A stretch of DNA of 64,000 nucleotides from Chaunax sp. Z400 (GCA_037577475.1 CM075194.1:6003992-6067991), one strand, 5' to 3'. Counted from the first letter of the stretch, positions 23,784-37,272 are shown. The notes: generated by a model from the letters alone, not told the origin. Numbers and translations are program-made.

Positions 23784-24689
23784 TAATATAAAATAATAAT
23801 GCATTGGTGAAAACACAAAAATGGAAATTCAAAATGAAATGAAAGCTTACAGATCTGTTTCTCTTCAGTTGTGGCACTTCTAAAGGTTAATACAGTTGTT
23901 TAAAACAGTTATCAAAGTGGTATTCTGGGAGTAAATGTGAACAACACATAAAACCACAATGCCAAATCCAATTTTGGGAGATTTTAAGATCTTTTTTCCA
24001 TGAATTTCCGATTAAAGTATGCACAGATTTGCAAATTTACGAGTCAAGGGATGCCTAGACATTTAGGTTAGATATGATTAAGTAATAAATCAATGTGTGT
24101 CGACACACCGCGTACACAGCCCTGGTTCCAAAACAGTCTGGATGCTGTTTAAACAGTAAATTAAGACAAAATGAAATCATTTCCAGACTATGTTTATGGA
24201 CAGTGGTTTTACTTTAAGTATTCCCAAACCTATATAGTCATATCATTTATGCTTCATACATGTGTTTCACATTGTGGTGAAACTTGCTCCATCTTTCCTT
24301 GTGAATGACTGAGTCTCTCAAGGATGCTCCTTTCCTACCCGATCATGATACTCTCAGCTGTTACCGATCAACCTGTTTACCTGTGGAATGGTCCAATCAG
24401 GTGTTTTGCAGCGTTCCACAACTTTCCCAGTCTTTCTGTTGACCTCATCACAACTTGTTTGAAACATGCTGATGGCATCAAACTCAAAGTAAGCATATAT
24501 TTGCAAAAATCAATGAAGTTGATTAGGTAAAACATTAACTATATTGTCTGTGTACTGTTTTCAATTGAGAATATGTTGGAAATATGTCTTACCTCATCAA
24601 TATCATTTTTATCGTTTTTCTTACCTCTAAATCACCAAATCAGAGCTTAATGGAATATTTTATTACTTTATTTCCTCTTGAATGTGACA

Positions 24690-24838
24690 CGTTTTCATAG
24701 TGACAAGGAGCTACAGTCAATAATGGAATAAAAATCACAATATTTCCCTCTGAAATGTACTGTAGTAAAAGTAATGTCAAGAAAAGTAGGAGTAGCTTAA
24801 ATTTGTACTCAAGTACAATAAGTAGGTAAAAAAAAAGC
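24690..24838 (-). repeat. Teleost dispersed repeat fragment (atttccctctgaaatgtac family)
   Basis: It includes caatatttccctctgaaatg and tttgtactcaagtacaataa, which I recognise as parts of a widespread teleost repeat with aagtac-rich ends. Only a fragment is present. Family name uncertain and orientation arbitrary. Confidence 0.55.
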
Positions 24839-27384
24839 ATGTAAAGCAGTAAAAAATAGTCATACGAGTGAGCAAACTACTATAAATGTCTTGTTCTTCT
24901 GCCTGTTTCATCTCAGCCTTGAATACTCCAGACAGGCTTAAATGTTATTCTGCAGGTCTTAAATGAATTGAATGGTGGAGTTGTGTTTTCTATGTTTTAT
25001 TACACCCATTAAAATGACTGGAGATAATGTGCTTGATGTAGGCTGTGCAGTTCTTTTGGCGGCCTCTGGCTTTCACAACAATATTTACAACATTTTTTTT
25101 TTTTTAAAGCAAAAAGGCCCATTCAGGAAAAGAGAAACATTTAGGCGACGGTGCACGGAGCATAAATTCTATCCCAGCATGAATGACCTGCTACCTTCAT
25201 GTATTACTTATGACCTGTGTGAAAGAAAAGGAGAAAAGTGAGTCTTAGAATATCTTCAGGTCTTTAACATGGGGTATTTGGCTTTATGGGGTAGATAAAA
25301 TAATCTCCAGAGGCTCATAGCTCACTTCAGCTTTATGGAGCCCGAGCACTCGAGCACAACCTCCTCTGGCAGCACTGAAAGAGCAGCAGCAGCACAGAAC
25401 ACTGACGAGAACCATTTCCTTGTATTAGGCACATATTTCCTGCTTAAAGTGTTAGTTCCCCTAAAATTACAAAAACATATTTTCTCATTTACACTTATTT
25501 GTATCTCACCATGCAAATACTTCCAGTTTTATTTGCTGTGGTTTTGAAATATTACTTTTTTTTCTCCTTTTTATGTAATTAGGATGACCTAACTCTCTAA
25601 ATAACAAACACTGTATTGAATGAAAAAGTAATTACACTCTTCATTAATGCCAGAATCACTTTATTTGCCAAGTGCAATATTTGGCATTAAAAAAATGCAT
25701 AAATCTGTCATGATTCACTCCATTTATACATGCATTTAAAGCAGTATGGATTAGACATTACAGCTTATTTAATTAGTGTTTGATCCTGCTGTAAAAGAAA
25801 TCCTTCCGCTTTGATCCGGGAAAATTCGATGAGAGGAACCTGTGTGCACCGCTTGGATATTTAGACTGCCAGGGGCGAAACAAATTTACTGAAAGAACAA
25901 ACAAAAAAAATAATCCCTCATACCTTAAAAAAGTCTAGTATTTTCTGTGGTCACCACCAATGACAAAACATCTATTCCTGCCTCAGATCCTGCACTTTGA
26001 AATGCAGATTTGAATGCCGGGGGGGGGGGAGCTTTGAATAAAGGTGAGTTTGGTTTAAAAAGTTTTACTTTGTGCCACTTCACAAGCTTTCAGAGCAGAC
26101 GGATGTGCCACCGAGCTTCGGTGTAGAGACCGTAGCTGCTTAAGTGAACATCTTCTACATTCACGGGTTTGATATCATCGACACGAGACAGTTCTCTGAA
26201 ACGTGGTCGGGTAAGTGCGACACAGAGAAACGTGCAAAGAGATGAACTCCTAATTAGTCGGTGAGAAACTTCAAGTCCCTAGAGATAAACTTCCAGCTGC
26301 TGTGTGTCCACATGTACTGTAGTGAGCAGCTCCAAGGTGGGAACATGTGGAGTAAAGGTTATAAAAAAAAAAAAAAATCAATATTGCAACAGAGAAATCC
26401 AACTGGGCCAGTTTGTCTCTTGTGGTTCTGTGTATTTGACACTGAGACTTAATAAACCACAGTCCTGGAAGGACTAGATTAGACTAGACCAGAGGAAGTT
26501 TTCCACAAACTTATAATTGGAATCTGGGTCTTTACCTACATGGTGACCAAAATCTCTTTTAGCGCCGGATGGAGTTAGGAGAAAAGAACTTTGCTTAAAA
26601 GACAAGACAAAAACTGCAACAGACTTTAATTTACCACGTTGCTACGCTGCACCTGAACACAGTGTCTAATTACCTGTCTAACCTGTTTTCTTGAGTGCCT
26701 GTTAATGCACTGGCATTACGAACAGGGATCCGGATTTCTGTCTTTCTGATGCTCGTGCCAAAGTCGAAGCTCCCTAAACAAGTCTTGCAAAAACATCACA
26801 ACACGTGACACAGCAGTAATTGATACAGATCCAAGAGCAGTATGATTCTTAAATGCTTTCGTATCTGTAATACCACTAATTCGTCTAATTATTACAGTTC
26901 TTCAGATTTGGTATAAAAAAATCAGGCAGTTGTGTTATAGAACTTGAGTCTCTCAGATTTTATCAATATTTTTAATATAGGGTTTCAGTTTACGCATGAG
27001 TTTTTGACTAGCAGTGATTTTCTAAAGGACGGTGCGAAGTTGCTGTCATTTCCTACCAATGTTCATTATCTTTAAATTAGAACGTTTCTATGCCGATGAT
27101 GTGAATTTATTCAATCAAAACGCTTTAAAACTACATTTTGATCAGTGAAGACTGAGACCTCACTCACATCTAGACCCTCCCGCTGGTATCTCTTCCGGTG
27201 AAGCATGTGTGAGTTATCGCCTGTCTGTGTGTGTGTGGGGGGGGGCTGAAGGTTGGGATCCCTCTCGCCGGAACCTAAGGCCAGCTGGAAGCAATGTGTG
27301 ATATGTACTCTTTTGAGTGTGTGTATAAATGTGAATGTGGGTTCTGATATGTGTGCTTATGTATCTGCGATTGTGGGGGTAGAA

Positions 27385-27518
<134 letters not shown>

Positions 27519-29535
27519 TACAGGCTGGACAGTCACTCCATAAATCAAGAGGCCCCTGGCCCTCCTGGCCCTTCGTACCCTCTCGACTCAATATCATAAC
27601 AAATAGCCCTTCAGAATAATATAAAGTCTCTCTTTGAGATACTGCGTCTGTTAACGCGCCGCTCAGAGTCTCCATCTTTTCTGAGCGTCTGAAGAGGTTT
27701 ATTTATCCTCTACAAACTTCTCCAGGGGCCGGCGGCCAGGCTGCGGCCCCAGGGATAAAAAGGACTCTTTATGTGGGAAGCCTTTCCATGCCTGCCTCGC
27801 TCAGATGCACACACAGACACACTGAAGGACTGGGGCAAGGGATCCTGAAGGAACAGGAAGGAGCGCAGACCAGACTGAGGAGCTGTCGCCATGGTTGCCG
27901 TCGTATCAGGTCACCGGAGGGAACACGGGTGATGTTTAGCCCAGTAAACACACTTAAACCTACTTTATGTAACTTTTTAGTCTAATTGAGTAGTTTTTTG
28001 GGGGGGGCAGGAAAGCTTTAAGCTAAGGAGCACAAAATCACATGTCACTCAGTCTTTAGATTTGTTAATATGTATTGAAGATGTAAGCTTTTGAAACCAA
28101 GGTTTGAACACACAGCAGGTAAAAATTGAAAAATCAACTCCATATTAAAGTTAAAACAAGACTTCTGTGAAACTTCAGACTTAATTCGTATGTTTCCTGT
28201 TGTGTATCTCTTAAAAATTCAGAGTGCAAATGGTCACAACAACTACATATATGTGTAGGCATCACTGTGCTGGCAGTTTATTACATTAATTTTCTGCTCT
28301 GGAGAAGAGAATTACAGAGTTTCATCTCTGCTGTACTGAAACACTAAATATGGGTCTTCATAATAACACATATCCTTGGAAAAAAAATTATTTTTCACCA
28401 ATTTTGTGGTCTTCCGACCGACTCTCCGCAACAATTTCCGATGCTTTTGAAGAATGACGTCTTTTTTGTTCAACCAGGCTGCTTTGCATAGCGAAGCATC
28501 CCTGCAGGTTCAAAACAGGCCAGCAAACAAAGATCATAAACAGTAAAACACGAGAAGACTCTCTTTCTTTAGGACGGCTTAACAAGATCTTCACTGAATC
28601 TGCTAGAAAGGCAGGAACACATACCTTTTAAAACCATATCTGCATTGAAACAGCTTCAGAAAGTGATGGATTCCAGATGGGCCGGGGAGACATTTGTCTT
28701 TATCAGGCTTCCTTTTTTCCTCCTCCGCAGTTACATTGAGCTAATAATACAACAAGACCATGTTTTCAGCATGTGCGGAGTGGGCTGCTCCCGAACCAGT
28801 GGCAAACAATCCAGGGATAAATGGCCTTTTTTATTGTAGGTAATTAGGTTTTTGCTTCTACTGCTGAGAAAGACTGGACTCTCTTTTTCCTTTTTTTGGA
28901 AAGGCAGAGCAAATACTTTCCACATTTCTCTGATCATTTACAGCCATTTAGGGTGTGCATGTGTGTACAGCAGTCTGTACACATAAGTGAAGTTGATTTG
29001 TGTTCATTTCTGCAGGGAAAACTGCTCACAATTTCACAGAGAAAAAGAAAGTAGGCTCACATGGAGGAAAATTCCAATTTATTGCAACTTGGGTCTTATT
29101 TTCTCAATTTCGGCTATGATAATGTTATACTGTACACACCCAAGTCGGCTAAATGCTGAGGTCTGGAAACGACTACATCGTGATAACAAAATCCAGATTT
29201 TGTTAATGAGCTTTAAAATGAGGATTCATAACCTGAACAGCTGTAAGTCTGGCCTCAATCGCTGACTGCAGAACGGTGGTTAAGTTACAGCATACTGGTA
29301 CCAAGAAACAGAGAGGTGTCATTAATTTTACAAAAATAATCTTGACTCAACATTCACTTCAAACTTCATAAGTTTTTTAATGATTTTTTGCAACAGAAGA
29401 AATTGAAAACCAACCCATAAAAATGTATCCGAATATGACTATGGTAAGTCAGATATGTTGAACATGGACATACGATGGACATTTGGGGTAGTAATTTTCT
29501 TGTTTGTTTCTTTTTAGAAGCTTTTTTTTAAAAGG

Positions 29536-29771
29536 CTGGCATGGTGGGTAGCGGGTGGCAGTGGGTAGCGCTGTTGCCCGGGTGGATTTGCCTGGGTTCA
29601 AATCCACCGGAGGACCTGGGACTTTTCCCCGTGTCTCTGTGGGTTCCCTCCAGGTCCTCCCACCACCAAAAACATGCAATATAGGTGAATTGGTGACTCT
29701 AAATTGCCCGTTGGTATCAATATGAGTGTGAATGGTTGTTCGTCTTTCTACGTGGCCCTGTGATGAACTGT
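29536..29771 (+). repeat. tRNA-like SINE element
   Basis: The head ggcatggtgggtagcgggtg and the box B-like ggttcaaatcc (29595-29605) are followed by gtgtctctgtgggttccctc, aacatgcaat, aattggtgactctaaattgc, and a tgaatggttg to tgatgaactg tail. I recognise this order as a very common teleost SINE-like repeat. It is followed after 60 bp by a second, unrelated SINE head. Confidence 0.75.
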
Positions 29772-29831
29772 AAATGGTTACAGAAAATGAAAGGAAAAAG
29801 GTTTTTTTAAAAGGTTTGGCTTATCTGCCAA

Positions 29832-30001
29832 GCGGCTGTAGCTCACGGGGGTAGAGCGCTCGTCCACTTATCGAAGGCTGGTGGTTCGATCTCCGTCCCC
29901 TGCAGTCTACATGCGGAAGTATCCTTGAGCAAGATACTGAACCCCAATTTGTTCCCCGGGCGCTGTAAGGGCTGCCCACTGCTCCTCAGGGATGGGTCAA
30001 A
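29832..30001 (+). repeat. tRNA-derived SINE-like element, second copy of the 12.7 kb family
   Basis: Box A-like tagctcacgggggt begins at 29839 and box B-like ggttcgatctcc is at 29883-29894. The body aagtatccttgagcaagata is shared with the element at 12737-12985, but the 3' part differs (gggcgctgtaagggctgccc). This suggests two subfamilies sharing one tRNA-like head. Confidence 0.7.
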
Positions 30002-31959
30002 TCTTATGTTATCTTAATCTGGGAGTAATAAAAACAGATTCCTTTAAAGAAATGTCCTGAACAGCTAGAGACACACAGACAGACAGGCTGGTTCAGACCA
30101 CGGTGTTCTCCACACAGCCTGTCTGCTCGCTGCGTCCCGCCAAACAGATTCTTTTACTTCTGCTTCCTATTCTGAAAAAGTGGACCGGCTGCCAACCGTT
30201 TGGCCCACAACACCCCCTCAGACAAGCCAGTAGCACATCACCTTAAAACAGGATCTGTTGAGTACCCCCCCCTACCAACCATCCCTACTACCAACCATCA
30301 CCCCCCTCTTCATAGAGAGCGCATTTCTCTTCCTCCATTTCACAGCTATACCAATTGTAAATCCTGCTCGTCCTGGAAAAGCTCCCTTCTTCTTTTAACC
30401 CCCCACCGCCTTTTCTTTCTTTTTGCAATGTGCAGTGAAACCCCTAATCTCTGTTTAATATGGTTTGGCCGGATGTAAATACCTTCGGACAATGCCCTTA
30501 ATCTGGGCCAGCCTGACAACCTCACACCGTTGTAGAGAAGCCTGCCAGGAGGGGATGGAGAGAAAGGAGGGATGGCTCGGCAGACATCAAGGAGGAGAGG
30601 AGAAAAGAGGATGGGGGGGTAGGGATTGTTGCCTGTGTTCTTCTTTGAGCTGAGCTGCGCTTTATGAAAAGAGACTCTAAAATCAAGTTAAAGATAGACG
30701 ATGCCTCTAAACATCCCGCCCCGGCCTGTGCCAGCCTCGACTCCCCCCACAGTGCACGGCCCTCTGCTCGGCTGCGCTAATGAGCATCGGAAACTACTGT
30801 ACATCCAGAACATCTTGGCAGCGCCCAATCGTCTTTCCTCCTTTCATACCCACATCGTCACCCCCACCTGCCCTCCATCCCTTCAGCCTCAGAATAGGGC
30901 CTGGGTTTGGTCCATGGTAATTGTTATTCCAAAGACGAACTGGCCTAGTTTCAATTCAACAGACAAGTGTAAGAAGCGCGGCTCACAAAAGCCAGGATGT
31001 CTGCAAAGTGTGTAGGACCACTATACAACATAATTACACTTCTCAAACATGCATAAAGGAGCCAATCGGATTACAAGGCAGCTTTTTAGATTGCAGAATT
31101 TGGACATCGAAGCTTCTTTTTTTTTGGGCAGGAAGTTGTCTGTGTGTTTAATTTTCCCTTAACAAAGAGAGCAGAGCAGATATTTTATGAGTCAGCTGTG
31201 CAGTGTATTGATTTAAGGTCAGACTGGGAAAGCCACATCACTTCACGCAGACTTTAGAGGGAAAACTGATGCTCGCTCAGCACTACTGTATCCTGAGAGC
31301 CCTGCTGAATCAGGCAAGCGATTAGGATTAGAAAAAAAGAAAGCAGAAATTGGGGCAGGAGCACAAAAACAAAAGTTTGCGCTGGTTTTGGAGGATTTCC
31401 TTCAAAGAAAGAAGAACAAAGTCAAAACCAAACAAAAGAGACAAGTTATGTCTTTAAAATCGTGTACGTCGTATTTCTGCGGTATCCATGTCTCAAGCAT
31501 GACATGATCCTCTGAGGCTGAGATGACTTCAAAAACATCTGGGTTTTAAAAAGAAAATATCTGTACATACACAGAAAGAATTGTGTGTTGCTTTAAGTTC
31601 AAAGTGAGCTTAAATGTGTTTCATCAGACGAGGAACAGCTGATGGAAACCATCTCTGGACACACTGACACAGCACGAGAAGACGCCCGATTGAAACGTTA
31701 AACTTTGACCTCTGCTGACTCCGACCCCTGCCCTGACCTCTCGGTGTGGCATGTGTGCCCCCCCAACCACCCACCCATATACAAACACAAGCATAGAAAA
31801 CCTTTGATACTCTCCAGCTGGGATGATCTGCCGCCACAAATAATGTCCTGCTATATAGTGGGACAGTGATAGTGTGAGAGGTGAGACAGACATCAGTGTC
31901 ATGGAGTTTATCAATGTGAAGTCACCATGGCCTTTTGGATTGTAACACACCCACATGGA

Positions 31960-31962
<3 letters not shown>

Positions 31963-32050
<88 letters not shown>
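31963..32050. repeat. (AC)n microsatellite
   Basis: About 44 uninterrupted AC units, read as (GT)n, i.e. (UG)n RNA, in the fgfr3 transcript. Confidence 0.97.
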
Positions 32051-32057
<7 letters not shown>

Positions 32058-32719
32058 AAACAGACTTTCTGTTCTACAAAACCCAACCACAAGTGTTGTG
32101 CTTTAATCCCATAAGAAAAGCACACAGCGATCGTGTTTACACTCTCTCACACTGGTTTTGTGTTTAGAGAAGTTAACAATGGCAACAAAGAGAAGCTTTG
32201 AACTGAAAGTTAAAACCTCATCTGGACTTTGTTCATCAATCTGTCAAGCATTACTAAGAGCTTTCCTTCAGCCTTCCACATGTTGTCTTCTTCGCTTAGA
32301 ATAAACACTATACCAGCACCACAAACATGCATCAGGTTGTATGAAGAGGCCCGTCCAGGGACCTGTGACCTGTCTGCTGGGCATGTGTAAAACCTATGCA
32401 TGGCTGGAGCTGACACTGGGGACCCTGTTTTTTTTTTTGTGTTTTTCCAAGACATTTTGGGGGTTTTGGGGACCTAAAAAGTGGTAACAATTAAAACTGA
32501 CATACAAATTTCATTGGTTTTATATGTAAATACTATGGTTTTACTATTTATGGTTAAGAGATGTATTACAACACTTGCAACTAGAGAAACTTAGATTAAT
32601 TCTTTGTTGCTCTACAAATAACTTTGAGAAAATGTGGCATCCATTCGTAGCCTATACAAATCTAATCTTTAAATCTAAGCTTTAAATCTCCTCTCATACA
32701 ACTGTTCTGCAGCTGTTGT

Positions 32720-33025
32720 CGCTACTATTATTGATTTATTTTATTTTATTTTTTTAATTTCCTGCATCAATGAACCCTCTTATATTAGATTCCAAAGCAA
32801 CTTGACCTTCTTTTCTTTTTTGTTCGTTTTTCGTTTGTTTGTTTGTTTGTTCTTCCCCTTTATTTATTGTTCATGTTCACGTTTGTCTGATGTTCATTCA
32901 TTTATTTACTTATTTATTCTTCTTTTAATTGTAAAACTCAGAAATGTTAATTGCTTTGTACACATCTGCAGAAACGTATTTGAAAACCAATAAACACAAT
33001 TAAAAAAATAAAAATAAAAGTAGAT
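32720..33025 (+). repeat. Possible retroposed 3' end with A-rich tail
   Basis: A T-rich stretch with repeated gtttgtttgtttg is followed by ttgctttgtacacatctg, aaaaccaataaacac and an A-rich tail ending near 33020. The order, with an aataaa signal before the tail, resembles the 3' end of a LINE or processed transcript. No coding sequence is recognisable upstream. Confidence 0.3.
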
Positions 33026-33403
33026 ATACTACTATACTGCTAAAATTCATTACTTGCCAAAGAGAAATTTTTGGATCATTCAATCCTTCCATGGTAAATA
33101 AAGCACTAATACAGTATTTAGACCTTCATATAGGGTAGGACATCTATAGATTACCATCTATAACATAAAACCGAAGAGGTAATGAATACATCTAATTTGA
33201 GAAATCCAAATAATTACAAAAATCTCACAAGAAATATCAGAAATGATAGATGTGTTGGAGAGATTTGAACTCATTACCTGAGTATTTCTTAAATCGTACA
33301 CCCTGTTCCTGTGCTATGTTTTAAGACTTACCTCTCTGTTAGGCAGGTTTTCCAAAATCAATCTCAATTTTAAACTTGCAGCGTGAATCTGTAAAGCTGT
33401 TTG

Positions 33404-33658
33404 ATCTGACGAGGGTCTGAAGGTGGAAGCAGGGCATGTGTGTCCCCGGGTAGGGATCAGCAGGACTTTGAAGCGTTTACTGCTCTGTTTATGATGCTGT
33501 TTATTAGTGCGGTGGGACTGCTTGGGTCCGTCTCAAACCTGCTGTTGATCTTAGCTCTCACCGGCTTACGATCACCAGGAGCGCCTACAAAATTCTGTGC
33601 AATGAGCAAGCTCGTCTTCTATTGCATGGGTTTTCATGCTTGGTTATTTTTTTTTTAA
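33404..33658 (+). other. Open frame resembling a receptor transmembrane segment (unproven)
   Basis: An 85-codon frame between stops on the plus strand, antisense to fgfr3, translates to a polar start, then FTALFMMLFISAVGLLGSV followed directly by SNLLLILALTGLRSP. The long hydrophobic stretch with an Asn in a GSVSN setting resembles transmembrane helix 1 of a class A GPCR. The next loop and helix motifs (for example N-L-x-x-x-D in helix 2) are absent, and no convincing splice donor follows. It may be a degenerate exon of a receptor gene or a chance hydrophobic frame. I assign no function. Confidence 0.2.
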
Positions 33659-33951
33659 ATACACAACTCAGTGTTAAGGAATGTGTTGAAAAGAAAGCAA
33701 AAAATGACAATGAAATGATAACAGACTCCTGGGTCTCCATCTGAACATGGTGGAACTCCTGAACTGGGGTGTTGTGTGATACTGAAGCTCGGTGATTCCC
33801 AAGGTGATGATTATCAATGATATTATTTTTAAAGCTACATTTTATGGCATTTGTATCTCTTTTGGAAGGTGATAATATACATACATAGGTGATAAAATGC
33901 AGAGGGGACAGAGACAGATAAATGTACCCTGCTGGAACTGATCTGGGGACA

Positions 33952-34145
33952 GTAAATGGTAAATGGACTGTACTTATATATATCGCCTTTCTGGTCTGAC
34001 TGACCACTCAAAGCACTTTACAACACAAACCAGCCTTCACCCATTCACACAAACATTCATACAGTGGTGGCAGGGGCTATCAGGAGTGGTAACCATTCAC
34101 ACAATCACTCACACACCAATGGAACAGCCACTGGGAGCAAATCCC
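33952..34145 (+). repeat. Teleost dispersed repeat (taaatggtaaatggactgta family)
   Basis: The start taaatggtaaatggactgta, the central ccactcaaagcactttacaa and the cattcacacaaacattcata to ctgggagcaa end are an order I recognise from many teleost loci. It has no coding capacity. It abuts a different repeat at 34146. Confidence 0.8.
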
Positions 34146-34395
34146 AGTGATCCGGATCATCATCTGGATCCATAATTTCTTTTTAAGCATCCTTTACCAT
34201 TGCAAGATCGGCGCAGTCGCAAGATTTTTTGCTTCTACCTTCATGGAAAAAAAGGACATGGACAATGCTTGGAAAACAAATTCCACAATGACATCCACAG
34301 AAGATCTACAGTACCACACATCAGTCGGATCTGGATCCAAGTAATATTCCAGATCTGGTGATCCAGAATGTTCAAATTTATAGGTCTTGTGGAAA
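34146..34395 (-). repeat. Teleost dispersed repeat (gatccggatcatcatctgg family), copy 1
   Basis: The stretch matches the reverse complement of 60541-60765. Both contain tggatccaagt, ccagatctggtgat or close variants, and agaatgtt then tttatagg. Strand is given relative to the more complete copy at 60.5 kb. No coding capacity. Confidence 0.75.
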
Positions 34396-35984
34396 ATTCA
34401 CATCTGTGACATAACAGATAATAATAATACAGACTTGCAACTAAGATTCAAACATATTGAAGTCAAACTATGATGGGATTATTGCTGTCAGGTGCAATGA
34501 CACAATGGTGAAACAAACAGCCCCAAACCCAAGAATATTTCATCTGCAATGATGATGACGAAGGTGAAGCTTAAGAATATTTCAGTTTTAGCAGCTGCAT
34601 TTTTTTCATACCTATTCAAGATACTTCCAACAGCCTTTAAATCTCCTCACACTGCATCTGTATAGCTGTACCATGATGACCAAATGCACAAACAAAATGA
34701 GCAACAAGTGCTTCAAAACAGCCAACAAAACTAACAAGTCTTGCCGTTACATTTTCCAGCATTCAGCTTTGTAGTGTCTCAGGCTAAACGATGACATCAC
34801 GACCCTTTAAAATGTCACAGACAATGCTTAAAAAGTCCACACACACGCTCAAAAGCAGAGCTCTTCCCAGCGCAAACAAAAATAGAAAACTGTCTCGTTT
34901 AAAAATACTGTAATGTTTTCCGATTCCGACTTTGTGATGATGCACAGATACACTGCACCAGCAATGAGGCGAAAGTTGTCATGGGGAAAAAATGCAGCCA
35001 ATTACGAGATATACCACACTCAAAAACAACACCTCATGGGAATTTTGAATGCATTTCCGACATGGGTTATTCTGAAAAAACAAAACTCCAGTCAGCCTTC
35101 ACTGCTTTACTGTAAGCCAGCACGACACCAAGGTCTCCAAAGTGAAGAAGAACTTCTATTATTGTCTGCAGACGGTACGTTTGAGCTCTCCTACCAAAAT
35201 AACATAAGGAGAGAGAGAGAAGGTGAAGGGGGGGATACGTAGGAGGGATGGAGGCCAAGTTTGGTTTCAATATTAGATGTGTTACCTGCCCTGGATTTGG
35301 GGGGGCTTTAAATGGAAGTGCAGGTAAATGTGCATGTTTTTGAATGGAGGTGCGGAGCAGGTTAGCAAAGATGGTGGATCAACCAGTGGAGAGAGAAGAT
35401 GAGAAAAAAGAAGGAGGCACAGGAATTATTGTACTCACACTAAAGCAATTCTGCACTAAATTATGGTCAAGCCAATAAATCCGTGTTTGAATTAGTCCTG
35501 GCAGTCACAGAGACGAAGAGGAGAAGAAGAGGAGGGATGGAGTTGGAGCAGAGTGAAGGGCTTAGAGAGAGAGAAGGTGTGGGGGGGGGAGGCAAAGGGA
35601 GGAAGAAGATGAAAGAGATACACACACTCACAAGCAAGGAGGGGAACACATACCCCTACACACTCCCTGCCTCTCTCCCAGACACCCCCCCCCACACACA
35701 CCGAACACTGTCTGTTGGCTCTCTGTTTCCATTCACAGAAATGTAAATGGGGTGCAGCAGAGCCAGACAGGACAGCTCTGCTTCTGGTTAGTGGTCAGAG
35801 ACAGACAGACAGAGAGAGTGGGAGGCGTGGGGTAGTTTGAATATTACAAATTTAATGTTTGCCATGTGATTTAGATGCACTTCACCAGAGAACAGAAATG
35901 TCACAAGAGCTGATGCTCCAGGACCAAGTTGCTGCCGAAATTATGAAAACGTGACGCTACGGTTCCATTCATGAGATTCCTCCA

Positions 35985-36275
35985 GACCTGAAGGGGGCAG
36001 CAAATATGCTTATAAGTTTTCTATTCTATTACCTATAAATGCCAAAAGTAGAAGAACATTTACCAGCGCAGAGGAACACCAACACGTGGAAGAGAAAGGA
36101 GAAACAGGACTAGATAAAGGGATTTGAGGTTTATTTGTTTGTTTGTTAAATGGACATAATAGTCTGTAAGCCACAGCAGAGATCATTCCAGACCAAAGGG
36201 TGATGGTTCTGCACTACTACAGTCTGCTACCGCCGTTAAACACGAAGAAGAAGATAGAAGAAGAGAAAGCAGAAA
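35985..36275 (+). repeat. Dispersed repeat ending in accgccgttaaacacgaagaagaag, tentative
   Basis: The start has ctgaagggggcagcaaatat and the end has ctaccgccgttaaacacg with a (GAA)n-like tail to about 36265. Both modules occur in repeats I have seen in fish genomes. Borders are approximate. Confidence 0.4.
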
Positions 36276-36563
36276 AACTGTAAAAGTTAAGTATGGAACA
36301 TTTCAGGCCGATCATCAGGGGTGAATAAGAAATGTCTCAAAATGTATTTATTTAACTTATTTAAAAAAATTCAAGGTGAGTTATTTTCAGGTAATGTTAA
36401 CAATTTTTAGAATAGCTAAGCACTACCCTGTTTAGGCTAACATAATTTAAACATAGCTCATAGTTGGCTACCATCCTTACCGTTCAGTCTGTATGTTTGT
36501 TGAAGTACATATGATTTATTGTTTTTTTGTGTGTGTTTTTTTTAACAGCGGTATCGATTTTAG

Positions 36564-36743
36564 CTTTTATTTATAGAGCGCCATATCACAGCAAAAGTAT
36601 CTCATGGCACTTTCCAAAAGAGCAGGTCTAGACTGTAGTCTTTATTTTACAGAGGCCCAACAATTCCAACTTGAACAAGCACTTAAGGAAAGCAGTGAGG
36701 AAAAACTGCCTTTTAACGGGCAGAAACCTCAGAGCAGACCCTT
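36564..36743 (+). repeat. Teleost dispersed repeat (tttatttatagagcgcca family)
   Basis: The order tttatttatagagcgcca, then catggcactttccaaaagag, caggtctagactgtag, aggcccaacaattcc, gaggaaaaactgccttttaa and gcagaaacctcagagcagac is one I recognise from many teleost loci. A 63-codon open frame lies inside it and is not a gene. Confidence 0.82.
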
Positions 36744-37272
36744 GCATGCTAATAAGCTAGCAGAGATGTGTATTATGCATGCATGTGCAAGATAATTGGT
36801 AATTTGAAAGATTTCGGTAATGAAATAACAACCTTCATACAAAGAAAGCATCAACTCAATTGTGATTCATAGATCCATGCATTAATACTACTCAGGGGTT
36901 TGGGATCCTATTAGACAGGATTTTCTAATGCCGTCAAGCTTTAAAAGTCTTCATTTTTATTTTTTGTCTTAACAGCCAGCAAACAGCACCTTACTGGATG
37001 GTAAGGTGTGATCATTTTGATCTTTTTTGCCAGACAACCCTACAGCATGTTTTTTGTTGGCGCCTACTGTGGTTCGCACCCCATCTTAATTATCTGTGAT
37101 CTAGTGTAAACAAATTAGGTGGTGCAAATGTAACATGAGTACCATGAGTTAAACAAGGAGACTATTTGTGGGTTCGTGAGCGCATGTATGTGTTTGTTGC
37201 TGAGGAGCCGTTTGGGGTGTAGAGAGAGAGTCAAGGAGATGAGTGATGGGTGGGACAGATCGAGCCTGGATT

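Noticed and set aside
36604..36795. 63-codon plus-strand frame that looks protein-like
   Set aside because: It lies within a well-known teleost dispersed repeat.
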